From: Gemmatimonadota bacterium | GTDB taxonomy: Bacteria > Latescibacterota > UBA2968 > GCA-2709665 | Direction of reading: 5' to 3' | NCBI GenBank assembly: GCA_028877215.1 | Contig: JAPPFJ010000033.1 | Coordinates: 248,001-312,000 of the forward strand | Length of the DNA: 64,000 nucleotides | Shown here: positions 8,140 through 17,040 of the stretch, piece by piece | Layout of the letters: every line of letters begins with the position of its first letter | Position numbering within the stretch: the stretch's first letter is position 1 | The notes under the pieces: model-generated | What the model was told of the DNA's origin: nothing | The model's database searches: none | What the model saw: only the letters and a program-made list of their open reading frames with translations | Program-made: the position numbers and the translations under genes

Positions 8140-10404
8140 CTATAGACGATCGACTGCATCGACCAGCGCGTCGGTGGTGATGCCGAAGTGCGCCCAGGTC
8201 TCCATATGCCCGTCGGAAGGGGCGATTTTCGGATCCGTGAGGCCCACGTGCGCATGGGCAATTCCCGAGGACGATGCCGCGGTGGCCACCAAACCCGCAA
8301 AACCCCTGAGTCCGGTGTCGGGCGTGCCGATCTTTCCGTCTTCGACGGTGACGACTCCCCCCGCATACCGTGAAACCAGCGATTCCAGGCGCCCGCCCGG
8401 CAGGGGCAGTCCGTTGACGACGTAAACGTCCGCGGCTTCGCCCCGATCGTTCAGAATGTCAGCGGCTTCCGCCGCCAGGAAGGCCGGCGCGCCGAACGCC
8501 AGGATTGCGCGACGGGCGCCGGCGAAGGCCCGCAGGGGTGTGACGGGCTGCCATCCCTCATCCGCTGACCAGAGCGGGCCGGTGCCGTCCTGCTTTTCGA
8601 GGACGGGCAGGTTGTCCCGGGGAATACCGATGATATGCCCGCCGTAATTGGCGGCCAGGTCGATCACGGCAAGAAAGGCGGACCGCGCGTCGGCCGGAGC
8701 GTAGAAACGGTGCAGGTACGGAAGGTAGTTGAGGCCCACGTTCACCCAGTCCAGTCCCCATCCGGAGAAGTGATCACGCCCAGTACACGCGCCAACGTGC
8801 GAGAGATGGAACGTGACGTTCAGACCTTCGTTTACGCCCGTGAGGTTGCGCTGATACTGCCACATGTCGAAGCCTTCGCGGGCGATGCCTTCGAAAAAGG
8901 CCGCGAAGGTGGACACCACGTTCAGCTGCCGGTTCGGGGTACTGGTGGCCAGGCCGTTGGCGATGAGGGTGGCCGCCTGCTCCTCGATGCTGATCTCGAA
9001 CTGATGATGATCGGCCAGATGACTCCGCGCCTTCGCCAGCTTGGTGGAAGCATCCAGGTCGCAGCTGACCACGAAGACCTGTTCCGGAAAGGTCTCGGCC
9101 ACCAGCGCGTAACCGGCTTCCGAGCCGTCGCGGGCGCTCTTCATCTCACCCGGTCCCGGTAACGTGACACGCTTCACCGTACCGTCGGGCAATACCAGAT
9201 TGGGGCTTCCCGGGGACGGCCGCGCGCGGGTCGTGACCCTCCGGGTCGGCCGCAACTTCAGATCCTCCAGCGCTTTGGCCTGGCCGGGCGTGGACCGGAA
9301 CATGGGATTGGCGAGCACGTCTGCTGCGTTTCGATCCTTCATGCCCCCGTCGTGGTGGCCGGCGCCGCCGGGGAGGTCGTTCACGAGAAAGAGACACTCC
9401 AGCATGGGTTCCACGTCCCTATAGCTCATCAGCGATCCGGGAACCCAGATCTCACGGTCAAGGGGCACGTCGTGCCGGCCGGCGAAGGCTTCGACCTCTT
9501 CGAGAATACCGTGGTATTGGCCGAAATGCGACAGGTCGATCCGTTTGCCGTTCCCGGACCGAAAGCCGACGGGATAAATCAGACTGGGACGCCCTTTCTG
9601 CGCCAGTCCGTACGCCTCGCGGTACGCACCGTAAAGGCCAGCGGGATCCAGAAGCGTGGGGATTTCGAGAATCTCGACCCCCATTGCGCCGATGATGGAC
9701 CGCGGGTCCTTGTCCAGAATGCTTCTTGTGCTGCCGGAAAGCTGGATGCCGTTCCGGTCCATTACGAACGTGATGGGCGCGCCGTGGACGTGTGCGGTGT
9801 TGAAGCCGTTCAACGCCTGGCCCGAGATCCATCCGGCGTCTCCGCAATGGGCGACAATCCAGCATCCGTCGCCGTACGAGCCCCGTTTGCCCAGCGCGTT
9901 GCCAACCGCAACGGGGATCATCACGCCCAGGCGTCCGCCGTTCATCTGCGTGCCTCCCGGCAGCCAGGAAACGTGGCCGGGAAGGTCCAGACCGCGGCGA
10001 AAGTCGGTAACGACGTGGTCGGGATCCACAAATCCGACGGCGGAAAGCGCGGCGAAATACCCAACGCTGGTGTGGGCGTGTTCAATGGTGTATTCGATTC
10101 GCTCGAAGTCGACCACAGCGAGAGTGAGCAGCAATGGCGGAATCAGGCCGATGCCGCCGCCCAGGTGGTCGGCCTCGCCGATTTCGGCCAGGGACGCCAG
10201 AGAATGCACGGCCGTGCGGGCGCCCTCGATCTGCAGAGCGGTGAATTGGTTGACCTGTGCTTCCGTCAATGTTTCGGTATGCCGGATATCGACGTGTATT
10301 GGCAGAACTTCGGACGTAACGGCGTCAGACAGATACCGCGAACTGTCCAGAAGCGTCCGGTTGCGGCGCTCCTGTTGCGACGTCGCGTGCTGCAATGCGG
10401 ACAT
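8140..10404 (-). CDS. Transketolase-like thiamine-diphosphate enzyme
   Basis: 754 residues with the complete two-domain transketolase layout. The N-terminal ThDP-binding half has LGGGIGLIPP near residue 81, HTSVGY at 111, MNGGRLGVMIPVAVGNA at ~154 and the ThDP/Mg motif GDAGWISGQALNG at 188-200 followed by VMDRNG. The pyrimidine-binding half has VVSCDLDASTKLAK, FEISIEEQAATLIANGLA with the catalytic-type Glu, and a C-terminal domain ending near 754. It is longer than typical transketolases (~660), with an extra linker of prolines and arginines at ~395-420. Start ATG 10404 has GAGGAG upstream. It is divergent from the sugar-phosphate isomerase, which suggests sugar metabolism; the exact substrate is not determined. 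Confidence 0.85.
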   Translation of the reverse strand: MSALQHATSQQERRNRTLLDSSRYLSDAVTSEVLPIHVDIRHTETLTEAQVNQFTALQIEGARTAVHSLASLAEIGEADHLGGGIGLIPPLLLTLAVVDFERIEYTIEHAHTSVGYFAALSAVGFVDPDHVVTDFRRGLDLPGHVSWLPGGTQMNGGRLGVMIPVAVGNALGKRGSYGDGCWIVAHCGDAGWISGQALNGFNTAHVHGAPITFVMDRNGIQLSGSTRSILDKDPRSIIGAMGVEILEIPTLLDPAGLYGAYREAYGLAQKGRPSLIYPVGFRSGNGKRIDLSHFGQYHGILEEVEAFAGRHDVPLDREIWVPGSLMSYRDVEPMLECLFLVNDLPGGAGHHDGGMKDRNAADVLANPMFRSTPGQAKALEDLKLRPTRRVTTRARPSPGSPNLVLPDGTVKRVTLPGPGEMKSARDGSEAGYALVAETFPEQVFVVSCDLDASTKLAKARSHLADHHQFEISIEEQAATLIANGLATSTPNRQLNVVSTFAAFFEGIAREGFDMWQYQRNLTGVNEGLNVTFHLSHVGACTGRDHFSGWGLDWVNVGLNYLPYLHRFYAPADARSAFLAVIDLAANYGGHIIGIPRDNLPVLEKQDGTGPLWSADEGWQPVTPLRAFAGARRAILAFGAPAFLAAEAADILNDRGEAADVYVVNGLPLPGGRLESLVSRYAGGVVTVEDGKIGTPDTGLRGFAGLVATAASSSGIAHAHVGLTDPKIAPSDGHMETWAHFGITTDALVDAVDRL

Positions 10405-10586
10405 AAACGGGCTCCTCTGCGAGGGAGGCGGGTTCGTTCGAAAAAAGGGGGATGGCGAGATACAGGGGAGGGGAATCGGGGTGCAGAAACTTCAGGTTAA
10501 AAATACAGCGGTTTCGGAAAAATACCAGCTAAAAATCGTTCCCGGTATCGTGGAAAGTCGACAGGCTTCAGGCGAGAAAACTTACC

Positions 10587-10615
10587 TTGGATGTCGCGCG
10601 TTCCTGTGGTATTTT
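10587..10615 (+). promoter_or_regulatory. Candidate sigma70-type promoter for the isomerase gene
   Basis: TTGGAT (10587-10592) and TATTTT (10610-10615) are separated by 17 bp in the divergent intergenic region, with transcription starting ~50 bp before ATG 10673. Each hexamer matches consensus at 4 of 6 positions. It is not tested and is one of several AT-rich candidates here. Confidence 0.35.
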
Positions 10616-10672
10616 AACGCTTGAAATCAAGTCTCTAAGGGAATTCCTGGCGATTGTGGAAAGGAGCGGAAG

Positions 10673-11443
10673 ATGGCCGGTACGGTATTGGCTGCGCAGA
10701 TGTATACGGTGCGTGAATTCACACAGACACCCGCGGACGTCGCTGCCAGTCTGAAGAAGGTGAAGGCGCTGGGATACGACGCCATGCAGGTGTCGGCATT
10801 CGGAGACATCAGCCCCCGGGAACTCAAAGACCTGGCGGATGGCGAGGGCCTTGAGATCTGCGCCACCCACACCAGCTACGAACGCATGAGGGATGAAACC
10901 CAGGCTGTGATCGACGAACACCTGTTGTGGGGATGCAGGTACCCGGCAATCGGTGGGCTTCCCCAGAATTATCGCGAAGGCGGTGGGGATGGCTACAGGC
11001 GGTTCGCACACGAGGCATCCGAAGTCGCGCGAAAGCTCGCGGCGGCCGGACTCACGTTCGGGTATCACAATCACAGTTTCGAACTGGAGCGCTTCGGCGA
11101 TCGAACGGGGCTGCAGATCCTGTTTGAAGAAAGCGACCCGGAGGTCTTCCAACTCGAAATCGATACCTACTGGATACAGCACGGAGGCGGGGACCCCGCC
11201 GCGTGGATTCGGAAGGCCGCCGGCCGGGCGGACCTGGTTCACGTGAAAGATATGACCATGCGCGGCCGGGAGCAGCTCTACGCCGAGGTGGGCGAGGGCA
11301 ACCTGAACTGGCCGGCCATTCTTGATGCGTGCACGGCGGCCGGCACCCGGTGGTACATCGTGGAGCAGGACACGTGCCAGCGGGACCCGTTCGAGAGCCT
11401 GGGCATCAGTCTCCGGAATCTGAAAGCAATGGGGCTGGAATGA
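10673..11443 (+). CDS. Sugar phosphate isomerase/epimerase (xylose isomerase-like TIM barrel)
   Basis: 256 residues of the AP endonuclease 2/xylose-isomerase-like TIM-barrel superfamily. Visible elements: QMYTVREF at the first strand, YDAMQVSAFG, ICATHTSYE (strand 3 His), FGYHNHSFELE (the conserved His-Asn-His and Glu), VFQLEIDTYWIQHGG (metal-binding Asp), DLVHVKDM, and the C-terminal WYIVEQD with the conserved Glu. These are the usual divalent-metal ligands of sugar or sugar-phosphate epimerases. Start ATG 10673 follows GGAAAGGAGCGG. The substrate is unknown; it sits next to a sugar-acid dehydratase. Confidence 0.87.
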   Translation: MAGTVLAAQMYTVREFTQTPADVAASLKKVKALGYDAMQVSAFGDISPRELKDLADGEGLEICATHTSYERMRDETQAVIDEHLLWGCRYPAIGGLPQNYREGGGDGYRRFAHEASEVARKLAAAGLTFGYHNHSFELERFGDRTGLQILFEESDPEVFQLEIDTYWIQHGGGDPAAWIRKAAGRADLVHVKDMTMRGREQLYAEVGEGNLNWPAILDACTAAGTRWYIVEQDTCQRDPFESLGISLRNLKAMGLE

Positions 11444-11480
11444 ACGACGAGCGATACGCAACAGGGCGTCTGCGCTGATG

Positions 11481-11647
11481 TTAGAAGCTGTTTTAAAATT
11501 ACCGGTGAGTTCCCGAGCGCGAGCTAAAAAGTGGCGGTCAAGGCGGAAAACCCGCCCATATTTGTCTATACGGGCGGGTTTGACCAACGCCGACCGGCGC
11601 TTTTGCAGCCGTGCGAAGACCGCTGGGAATTTTAAGGCAGCTTCTTA
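11481..11647. mobile_element. MITE-like element, copy 2 (167 bp)
   Basis: Same ends as the copy at 5540-5731 and in the same orientation: GAAGCTGTTTTAAAATT and AATTTTAAGGCAGCTTC (two mismatches in 17 bp), each flanked by TTA. Inside, AAACCCGCCC and GGGCGGGTTT form a hairpin arm (about 11549-11582) that copy 1 has replaced by an unrelated, longer segment. It ends only 9 bp before ATG 11657, so the element now supplies the promoter region and perhaps part of the leader of the dehydratase gene. Confidence 0.75.
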
Positions 11648-11656
11648 GGACTCAAC

Positions 11657-13645
11657 ATGCCTGACGTAAGCAATCCATCCCCGCAATCCGTACTGCAATC
11701 CGGAGACGAATCTGTCTTTGAGGTCCGCACGCGCGCGCCGGGCCCCGAAGGCCGGCTGATTTCCCTCACCGAAGAGCTGGTGGTTGAATCGCCCAGCGGG
11801 GATATCTTCGGCTACAGCCAGAATGCGGGCATGGGATGGGACCCCGCGGAACTGGGCCGGCCCGAGTTCCTGATCCTGAGTACGATGGGGGGAATCCGCG
11901 AACCGGACGGACGCCCGGTCGCGCTTGGATACCATACCGGACACTGGGAAGTCGGGTTGCTGATGCGGGAGGCCGCCCTGGAGATTCACCGCCTGGGCGG
12001 TATACCCTTTGCGGGGTACTGCTCGGACCCCTGCGACGGACGTACGCAGGGTACCACGGGGATGATGGACAGCCTGGCTTATCGCAACGACGCGGCGACC
12101 GTACTCCGGCGCCTGGTCCGGTCGCTTCCCACGCGGAAAGGCGTGATTGGCGTTGCAACCTGCGACAAGGGATTGCCCGCGATGATGATCGCACTGGCGG
12201 CGATGCATTCGCTGCCCACCGCGATCGTTCCGGGCGGCGTGACGCTTCCGCCGGAAGACGGGGAGGACGCGGGCAAGATCCAGTCGGTCGGCGTCAGGCT
12301 GGCTCACGGAGAGATGTCGCTTTCGGATGTGCAGGACCTGGGCTGCCGGGCCTGTGCAACGCCCGGGGGCGGCTGCCAGTTTCTGGGTACCGCGGCCACT
12401 TCACAGGTGGTGGCCGAAGCTTTGGGATTTGCGCTCACCCATACAGCCCTGGCGCCTTCGGGCGAGGCGGTCTGGCTGGATATGGCGCTTCGTTCCGCCC
12501 GTGCGGTGTTCGCGATGCAGGCCGCCGGACTCGCCACGGCCGACGTGATAACCGATGCCGCTCTTCAAAATGCGATGGTCACGCATGCCGCATTCGGCGG
12601 ATCCACCAACCTGCTCCTGCATATTCCGGCTGTCGCTTATGCGGCCGGGCGCTCCCGGCCTACAGTTGCCGACTGGAGCCACGTGAACCGGCAGGTCCCG
12701 CGGCTGGTCGACGTCCTGCCCAACGGTCCGGAGTTCCACCCCACGGTCCGGGCGTTTCTGGCGGGCGGGGTTCCGGAAGTCATGCTGCACCTGCGGAAAC
12801 TGGGGCTGCTGGAAACGGGCGCCCTCACGATATCCGGTGGAACGCTGGGCGAGAACCTGGACTGGTGGGAGGGATCAGAACGGCGAGTCAGGCTCAGGCA
12901 GGCGCTGCGCGATCAGGACGGAGTCGACCCTGACAACGTGATCATGGACCCGGGCCGCGCCCGTGCGAGGGGGCTGACCAGCACCGTCTGTTTCCCCACG
13001 GGAAATATCGCGCCGGAAGGGTCCGTGGTGAAGAGTACGGCTATCGACCCGTCGGTCGTCGACGAGGATGGCGTCTACCGGATAACCGGCCCTGTCAAGG
13101 TGTTCACCACCGAGCGGGCGGCTGCCGCCGCGCTGAAGGACTCCGGTCCGAAGGGCGTAAAACCGGGAGACGTCATGGTGTTGATCGGTCGCGGCCCGAT
13201 GGGCGCCGGGATGGAGGAGATCGCGCAGATCACCACCGCGCTCAAGTACCTGGACTTCGGAAAACACGTCGCCGTGCTCACCGACGCGCGCTTTTCAGGG
13301 TTTTCTACCGGAGCCTGCATCGGTCATATCGGACCTGAGGCGCTGGCCGGCGGCCCGATCGGCAAGCTGGTGGATGATGACGTCGTGGAGATTGTGATCG
13401 ACCGGAAGGCGCTTTCCGGCAGCATCCACTTTATCGGTGTGGGCGAGACCCGTTTCGGTCCGGAAGAGGGTCGCCGCATTCTGGAGGACCGGCCCTCGCG
13501 GTCCGATCTGGCGCCGGACGCGGACCTGCCCGACGACACCCGGCTTTGGGCGGCCCTTCAGAACGTGGGCGGCGGAACCTGGGGGGGATGCGTTTACGAC
13601 GTGGAGGCGATTGTGCAGCGGTTGAACGGCGGGACAACACCATGA
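11657..13645 (+). CDS. yjhG: IlvD/Edd-family sugar-acid dehydratase, YjhG/YagF subfamily
   Basis: 662 residues, the length of the YjhG/YagF xylonate dehydratases, and colinear with them throughout. It has PSGDIFGYSQNAGMGW near the N-terminus, SDPCDGRTQGTTGMMDSL and a first Fe-S-type cysteine, GVATCDKGLPAMMIAL, then GCRACATPGGGCQFLGTAATS. C-terminal half: TFPTGNIAPEGSV-like segment, DARFSGFSTGACIGHIGPEA and PDDTRLWAALQNVGGGTW. The family dehydrates D-xylonate and related aldonic acids to 2-keto-3-deoxy acids using an iron-sulfur cluster. The stop overlaps the next gene by 4 bp. The MITE lies directly upstream, and no clear Shine-Dalgarno is seen, so translation initiation may be affected. Confidence 0.92.
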   Translation: MPDVSNPSPQSVLQSGDESVFEVRTRAPGPEGRLISLTEELVVESPSGDIFGYSQNAGMGWDPAELGRPEFLILSTMGGIREPDGRPVALGYHTGHWEVGLLMREAALEIHRLGGIPFAGYCSDPCDGRTQGTTGMMDSLAYRNDAATVLRRLVRSLPTRKGVIGVATCDKGLPAMMIALAAMHSLPTAIVPGGVTLPPEDGEDAGKIQSVGVRLAHGEMSLSDVQDLGCRACATPGGGCQFLGTAATSQVVAEALGFALTHTALAPSGEAVWLDMALRSARAVFAMQAAGLATADVITDAALQNAMVTHAAFGGSTNLLLHIPAVAYAAGRSRPTVADWSHVNRQVPRLVDVLPNGPEFHPTVRAFLAGGVPEVMLHLRKLGLLETGALTISGGTLGENLDWWEGSERRVRLRQALRDQDGVDPDNVIMDPGRARARGLTSTVCFPTGNIAPEGSVVKSTAIDPSVVDEDGVYRITGPVKVFTTERAAAAALKDSGPKGVKPGDVMVLIGRGPMGAGMEEIAQITTALKYLDFGKHVAVLTDARFSGFSTGACIGHIGPEALAGGPIGKLVDDDVVEIVIDRKALSGSIHFIGVGETRFGPEEGRRILEDRPSRSDLAPDADLPDDTRLWAALQNVGGGTWGGCVYDVEAIVQRLNGGTTP

Positions 13646-14406
13646 CCCAGTTCAACCGATCGATATCCGATATCTGGCGCCCGCCGCCCGAATGTCCGGT
13701 GGCGTCGCACGACGAGATTCAGGTCTGGCGCATGAATCTGGACAGGCCGGCTGCAGAGGTCCAGGAAATGCGGGGCGTGCTTTCCGAAGACGAATCCGCC
13801 CGCGCCGCCCGGTTCGTCTTTGACAGACACCGGGCGCGTTTTATTGCCGGCCGTGCTACGCTCAGGAAGATCCTGGGGCAGTACGTTGGGCTCGCCCCCC
13901 GGCGGCTGGAATTTGGCTATGGATCGCGCGGCAAACCGTTCCTGAAAAAGGGTTCAGATGGGGACCGGCTGCGTTTCAACCTCTCCCACTCCGGCGAACT
14001 CGGTCTGCTCGCGGTGATCAGAGCGAGGGAAATCGGCGTGGACGTGGAACGCATCCGGGAGGTGAAGGCACACCTGCGACTGGCGGGGCGTTATTTTGCA
14101 CCGGGTGAAGTCGCCGCGATCCAGGCGCTGCCCGGGGAGGTCCACTACGAGGCATTCTTCAACTGCTGGACCCGAAAAGAAGCGTATATCAAGGCGTTGG
14201 GAGCGGGACTGGCCTGCCCGCTGGACGGGTTTGAAGTCTCGCTGACTCCGGGAGCACCCGCGGCGATGCTGCGCATCGACGACAATCCGGTGTCGCCGTC
14301 CGAATGGTTCATGCGCGCGTTGAGGCCCGGGCGCGGTTTCGTCGGGGCCGTCGCGCTGAAGGGAAGGGGATACGGGTTGACCTGCTGGGAGTGGCGGGAC
14401 CGTTGA
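13642..14406 (+). CDS. 4'-phosphopantetheinyl transferase (Sfp type)
   Basis: 254 residues from ATG 13642, chosen because it overlaps the dehydratase stop (ATGA) and gives the family length. It transfers phosphopantetheine from CoA to a Ser of carrier proteins. The Mg-binding motif GVDVER (Asp134, Glu136) and the second motif WTRKEAYIKALG (Trp176, Lys179, Glu180) are intact. The N-terminal part has the pseudo-repeat FVFDRHRARFIAGRATLRKI and the GKPFL segment that contacts CoA. No carrier protein or PKS/NRPS gene is in the window, so its partner is unknown; coupling to a dehydratase is unexpected. Confidence 0.9.
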   Translation: MTQFNRSISDIWRPPPECPVASHDEIQVWRMNLDRPAAEVQEMRGVLSEDESARAARFVFDRHRARFIAGRATLRKILGQYVGLAPRRLEFGYGSRGKPFLKKGSDGDRLRFNLSHSGELGLLAVIRAREIGVDVERIREVKAHLRLAGRYFAPGEVAAIQALPGEVHYEAFFNCWTRKEAYIKALGAGLACPLDGFEVSLTPGAPAAMLRIDDNPVSPSEWFMRALRPGRGFVGAVALKGRGYGLTCWEWRDR

Positions 14407-14445
14407 ATCGGCCGGGACTCACCCGGTTGTGTCAATGCGCCGGGT

Positions 14446-15435
14446 TTATCCGCCGGGAGCGGCGCCGGACTGCTCCCGGATATCTCTGTACGCTTCCGTC
14501 GCCGACTGGGGTTTCCCGTAGTCCGCGTCCCATTCGCGCTCTTCAGCGGGCATCTTGCCGATTGCGCGCGCCATCTGGCGGACGTGCGAACCCTCGCAGC
14601 CGCAGCAACCGCCGATAAAATTCACGCCTAGGTCCAGGGCTTTGCGAGCGAAATCGCCCATTTCATAGCGGCTGATCTTGAACGAATCGAGCCTGTCCGG
14701 AAAGCCCGGCTGGCCGGTGAAGAAGGGCACTTCGGGCGTACATCGATAGGCGACCGGCTGGGCGGCCACGTGGCAGGTAACCGCCTCCCGCATCTGCTCG
14801 ATGGCGGGGAGCATGAAGGTGGGATCCTGCCAGCAGTTTGCGCCCACGACGTCGGCGCCCGCACCCTCGAGGATGCGCGCGGCCTCTCCCGGGGACTTTC
14901 CATCCCGCGTCTCGGGGCCTTCGAATGCCATTGTGATCACCGCGGGCAGGCCGGTTTTTCGGGCACATTCGAGGGCGATGAGGGCCTCGCCCACGTGGAG
15001 GAACGTCTCACCGATGATGAAGTCGACGCCTTCGGCCATCTGGTAGCCGAGTTGGGCGTCGAACAGCCGCCGGCATTCGTCCTCCGATTCGGGGTACTTC
15101 CACGTGAGACAGATATTTCCGGCCACCAACGCCCTCCCGGCCGCCGCCTCGCGGGCGATTCTGACGGCCGCGCGGTTGATCTCTTCCAGCTTCCCCGCGT
15201 AGCCGGTCTGCGCCAGTTTGTTTTCGCTGGCGTAGAACGTGAGCACCTGCAGCACCTCCGCCCCCGCGTGAACGAATTCCTCGTGCAGGGCCAGAAGCGC
15301 GTTGGGATTCTCGATCGTCACTTCCGGCGTGAACGGACCGGCCTGGACGTAGCCCCGGTTCTCCAGGGCGAGCAGGTATCCCCCGTCCCCAAGAACAACC
15401 CCCTCATTCAATCTTTCCAGTATCGATTCGGGCAT
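14446..15435 (-). CDS. Homocysteine S-methyltransferase / BHMT-family protein
   Basis: 329 residues of the Zn-dependent methyltransferase TIM barrel. It has LGDGGYLLALENRGYV at the start, FTPEVTIENPNALLALHEEF, AGAEVLQVLTFYAS, IIGETFLHVGEALIAL and the three Zn cysteines: one in VVGANCWQ and two in IGGCCGCEG near the C-terminus. This is closest to betaine-homocysteine methyltransferases, which remethylate homocysteine. A nearby dimethylglycine/sarcosine dehydrogenase-like enzyme (20215-22665) would handle the demethylated product, so the two may belong to one betaine pathway; this is inference. It converges on the phosphopantetheinyl transferase gene with only 39 bp between. Confidence 0.87.
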   Translation of the reverse strand: MPESILERLNEGVVLGDGGYLLALENRGYVQAGPFTPEVTIENPNALLALHEEFVHAGAEVLQVLTFYASENKLAQTGYAGKLEEINRAAVRIAREAAAGRALVAGNICLTWKYPESEDECRRLFDAQLGYQMAEGVDFIIGETFLHVGEALIALECARKTGLPAVITMAFEGPETRDGKSPGEAARILEGAGADVVGANCWQDPTFMLPAIEQMREAVTCHVAAQPVAYRCTPEVPFFTGQPGFPDRLDSFKISRYEMGDFARKALDLGVNFIGGCCGCEGSHVRQMARAIGKMPAEEREWDADYGKPQSATEAYRDIREQSGAAPGG

Positions 15436-15473
15436 TGGATTTTCTCCGTTTTCCTATAAAGGTAATCGGAAGG

Positions 15474-15724
15474 CCGGGCGCCCACAAGGGGTGCCCCTAC
15501 GAATGCACATGCCAGGCGATTATGCGGAAGTCGGGGAAGGCGGGCACCCACAAGGGGTGCCCCTACAATTGGAAAAATCCCGCGCCGGTGATCAGAAATT
15601 GCAATAAATGGTCTCAAATGATAAAATAATATGTACGATTTATCGTCCGGATTCGCGTGTACCTCTCCACCGCATTTCTCACGACCGACCCCGACGTTGT
15701 AGGGGCGCCCCTTGTGGGTGCCCT
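15474..15724 (+). repeat. Composite REP element, unit A
   Basis: Three REP hairpins in fixed spacing: 15474-15500 and 15541-15566 (GGGCRCCCACAAGGGGTGCC then CCTAC) and an inverted one at 15698-15724 (GTAGGGGCGCCCCTTGTGGG). Spacers are 40 bp and 132 bp. Seen from the inverted copy, each REP is GTAG followed by a GGGCACC / GGTGCCC stem with a CCTTGT loop, the layout expected for REPs recognised by RAYT enzymes. It lies directly downstream of the homocysteine methyltransferase promoter side and 40 bp from the RAYT stop. Confidence 0.8.
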
Positions 15725-15763
15725 CGATTGTGCGCACTGAGGCGATGGCCCGAATTTCGATGG

Positions 15764-16372
15764 TTACGGCGAATGCGACCTCGGACTTAGGGCCTTCGGG
15801 TTCTCCCGGTCAAACGGCCATTGTACCGGATTGTCGACAATATACCTGCGATATTTCTCTAATGACGCGTCGGTCCGAACGATATGTTCGTAGAAATTCC
15901 GCTGCCACAACCGTCTCTTAAACGGCGGCCAGTTCATATCGCGCACGCCACGCGTATATTCCAATGTCGTCAATGATTTAAATACGCCGACCACATTCCC
16001 CAGTCTTGTGCGACCATCCTCTGTACGGGCACCCCTTGTGGGTGCCCTGGTTTTTATTTTAATATCCGAACATTCGCTGGATGTTGGGGTACCCGCCAGG
16101 CCCGCATCTGCAAGGATGATGATTCCATGAACGTGGTTCGGCATGACGACAATTGTGTCCATAACGATTGGTGGGAATCGATTGGGCATTTCCATCCACA
16201 TTCGATGGACCATCTCTCCGGCCGGGTTCAACTGCATCCGACCCTTAAGCACGTCGCCGAAAAGCGTCAACCGTTCCTGTGTGACAACGGTAACAAGGTA
16301 CGCCCCTGCTTTCGAATAGTCGTATCCCTTCAGTCGCATCGACCTGCGATTGTGGATGTCCGGATTGTACAC
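15764..16372 (-). CDS. rayT: REP-associated tyrosine transposase (RAYT, Y1_Tnp family)
   Basis: 202 residues, apparently intact. These are IS200/IS605-related HUH single-strand nucleases thought to mobilise REP hairpins. It opens with YNPDIHNRRSMRLKGYDYSK-like sequence typical of the group, carries the HUH motif MPNHVHGIII (His80, His82), and the likely catalytic Tyr161 in WQRNFYEHIVR, followed by YRRYIVDNPVQW. Residues ~107-119 (KIKTRAPTRGART) are encoded by a REP copy inserted in frame. It sits in the middle of the window's REP cluster, the usual arrangement for RAYTs. Start ATG 16372 is tentative because no strong ribosome site is visible. Confidence 0.88.
   Translation of the reverse strand: MYNPDIHNRRSMRLKGYDYSKAGAYLVTVVTQERLTLFGDVLKGRMQLNPAGEMVHRMWMEMPNRFPPIVMDTIVVMPNHVHGIIILADAGLAGTPTSSECSDIKIKTRAPTRGARTEDGRTRLGNVVGVFKSLTTLEYTRGVRDMNWPPFKRRLWQRNFYEHIVRTDASLEKYRRYIVDNPVQWPFDRENPKALSPRSHSP
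16025..16050 (-). repeat. REP hairpin inside the RAYT coding sequence
   Basis: ACGGGCACCCCTTGTGGGTG followed by CCC is a full-length REP stem-loop within the transposase gene. It is a multiple-of-three insertion relative to the conserved flanks and is translated as TRAPTRGAR without breaking the frame. It is identical in the stem and loop to the intergenic copies on either side. Confidence 0.8.
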
Positions 16373-16530
16373 GCTTATCCCGCGTAGGCGTAACCCTCGG
16401 GTTTGACCAAATTTTCGCTGTGGCGGCTACAAGGGGCGTTCCCGTAAATGTCAATCATCTCGTGGACCTGTTTTCGGTGTTGCAAGTAACGTGTCGATAT
16501 GTAGGTTTTTCACCAGTTTCTGGGTAAGAC

Positions 16531-16776
16531 AGGGCACCCACAAGGGGTGCCCCTACAAATTTACATTCCCAGACGATTATGTGGATGTCAAGGCAGGCGG
16601 GCGCCCACAAGGGGTGCCCCTACGACCGGGATAATTCCGCGCATGTGGTCAGACAATGCAGCAAATGTTCTCAATCCATTGGAAAAACCGGGTTTGGCTT
16701 TTCGTCTGGATTCGCCTGTACCTCTCCACTGCGTTCCCCCGCGAACGAACATGATGTTGTAGGGGCACCCCTACAA
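16531..16776 (+). repeat. Composite REP element, unit B
   Basis: REPs at 16531-16556 and 16598-16623 (41-bp spacer) followed by a 133-bp core and a truncated inverted REP at 16757-16776, in which the loop half is deleted (TAGGGGCACCCCTAC). The truncated REP also serves as the first REP of unit C, so B and C are fused. The 41-bp spacer carries the shared CAGRCGATTATGYGGA-like block and the core the shared TGTTCTCAAT and CGCCTGTACCTCTCC blocks. Confidence 0.78.
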
Positions 16777-17003
16777 ACGCATATTCCAAGCAATTATCCG
16801 GATGTCGAGACAGGCGGGCGCCCACAAGGGACGCCCCTACCAGCGGAACAATTTTGCGCATGTGGTCAGAAATTGAGACATATGTTCTCAATTCATCGGA
16901 CAAATTTCCATTCGGCATGTTCCTCCGAATGCGCCTGTACCTCCCCTCCCCATTCGCCCGAGATCGACGACGATGTTGTAGGGGCGTCCCTTGTGGGTGC
17001 CCT
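16777..17003 (+). repeat. Composite REP element, unit C
   Basis: A 37-bp spacer, then a REP at 16814-16840 whose stem reads GGGCGCCC / GGACGCCC, a 136-bp core, and an inverted REP at 16976-17003. The core keeps TGTGGTCAGA, ATATGTTCTCAATTCATCGG and CGCCTGTACCTCCCC. It contains no plausible gene; the open frames here translate the repeats. Confidence 0.75.
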
Positions 17004-17040
17004 AGTTTTGTTGCGACGCCCGCCGCTTCGCCCGACGGCC

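Noticed and set aside
9352..10500. 382-aa plus-strand open frame
   Set aside because: Antisense to the transketolase-like gene, with no domain recognisable.
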